A stretch of DNA of 31,877 nt from GCA-003244245 sp035276605 (GTDB taxonomy: Bacteria > Actinomycetota > Actinomycetes > Mycobacteriales > Pseudonocardiaceae). The position numbers and the translations under genes were made by a program. A model generated the notes under the pieces. It saw only the letters and a program-made list of their open reading frames with translations. It was not told the origin of the DNA and made no database searches. The stretch lies in assembly GCA_035276605.1 (NCBI GenBank), contig DATELN010000170.1, forward strand, positions 1 to 31,877. The letters run 5' to 3'. Below are positions 31,622 to 31,877 of this stretch, piece after piece; position 1 is the stretch's first letter; each line of letters starts with the position of its first letter.

Positions 31622-31877
31622 GTCGCCATCCCGCCAAACGAGGGCATGCCGAGCGTGACGCCTGGTGTCACTGGGCGGCGACCGGCTGCCCAAGCATCGC
31701 CCGCGGCAGTACGCCGGTGGGCCCGCACCGCCACCTCGGACACCAGGTGATGCGGCGCCCCATAAGTAATCTCCGCAAGTATCACGTCGCCCGGACGGAC
31801 TTCAGCGTCTCCCGGCTGGAAATGCACCAACCGACCGTCCCTGGCCCGGCCACTCATCCGCTGTGTCACCACATCCT
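31618..31877 (-). CDS. miaB: 3' end of MiaB, TRAM domain
   Basis: The last 85 or so codons of the gene; the rest lies beyond the window. DVVTQRMSGRARDGRLVHF leads into RPGDVILAEITYGAPHHLVSE, the beta-barrel TRAM domain that ends MiaB and holds the tRNA. The radical-SAM part is not visible. The identity is supported by neighbours: it lies next to the Rv2732c-like gene, and miaA is close by, as in mycobacteria. The terminal AGRRPVTPGVTLGMP is normal for actinobacterial MiaB. Confidence 0.88.
   Translation of the reverse strand, partial: DVVTQRMSGRARDGRLVHFQPGDAEVRPGDVILAEITYGAPHHLVSEVAVRAHRRTAAGDAWAAGRRPVTPGVTLGMPSFGGMAT

Overview
The window is chromosomal DNA from a high-GC actinobacterium, most likely in or close to the mycobacterial/nocardial line (Mycobacteriales); the genus cannot be fixed from sequence alone. 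The case rests on gene content and order. There is a SigB and an IdeR of mycobacterial length, and IdeR keeps all its metal ligands at the M. tuberculosis positions. The right half runs nrdR, LysM protein, lexA, hflX, dapF, miaA, LigB-like gene, DUF349 gene, Rv2732c-like gene, miaB, which is the Rv2718c-Rv2733c neighbourhood of M. tuberculosis with some genes missing. SOS boxes are of the TCGAAC-N4-GTTCGA type. No phage, IS element, CRISPR array, tRNA or rRNA was recognised.

Layout. 1-2729: the 3' part of a PlsC-type acyltransferase (+), then a leftward group of small conserved genes (an unrecognised protein, an HhH-GPD repair-type protein, DUF3099, DUF3039). 2846-5510: a leftward polyhydroxyalkanoate (PHA) unit, phaC, XRE regulator and phasin-like gene, closed by a strong hairpin. 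5596-8106: dtd, sigB behind a SigE/SigH-type promoter, and a SnoaL/DUF4440-like lipoprotein (+). 8114-10191: acuC-type deacetylase and a tandem rhodanese (-). 10276-11942: ideR-galE (+, overlapping). 11945-13744: DUF4192 protein and a PmtA-like methyltransferase (-). 13778-15167: two Fur/Zur-like operators, a nonsense-truncated gene and a PAC2-family gene (+). 15181-19220: a leftward unit of membrane protein, gluconate 2-dehydrogenase subunit 3-like protein, GMC oxidoreductase and a frameshifted HtrA-like lipoprotein protease. 19433-20605: a lone HpnB-type glycosyltransferase. 20617-25604: class II ribonucleotide reductase nrdJ and its repressor nrdR, the LysM protein and lexA, with NrdR and LexA operators. 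25650-31877: hflX, dapF, miaA, LigB-like gene, DUF349 gene, a membrane protein and the 3' end of miaB.

How the genes work together. phaC with the XRE and phasin-like genes should make, coat and regulate PHA granules. The nrdR/nrdJ and lexA/LysM blocks tie dNTP supply and division control to DNA damage and nucleotide status. sigB and ideR are stress and iron regulators, here separated by unrelated genes. The GMC unit looks like a membrane-associated flavin dehydrogenase.

The least ordinary points are: an apparent AUC start codon for the DUF3099 gene; three single-base homopolymer length changes in the HtrA-like gene; a CGA-to-TGA-like nonsense change in a gene with two Fur/Zur-like operators; and a double-palindrome (BIME-like) element between dapF and hflX. 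No wholly new multi-gene system is evident. The PHA regulator/phasin unit and the GMC/membrane-protein unit are the best candidates for poorly described biology.
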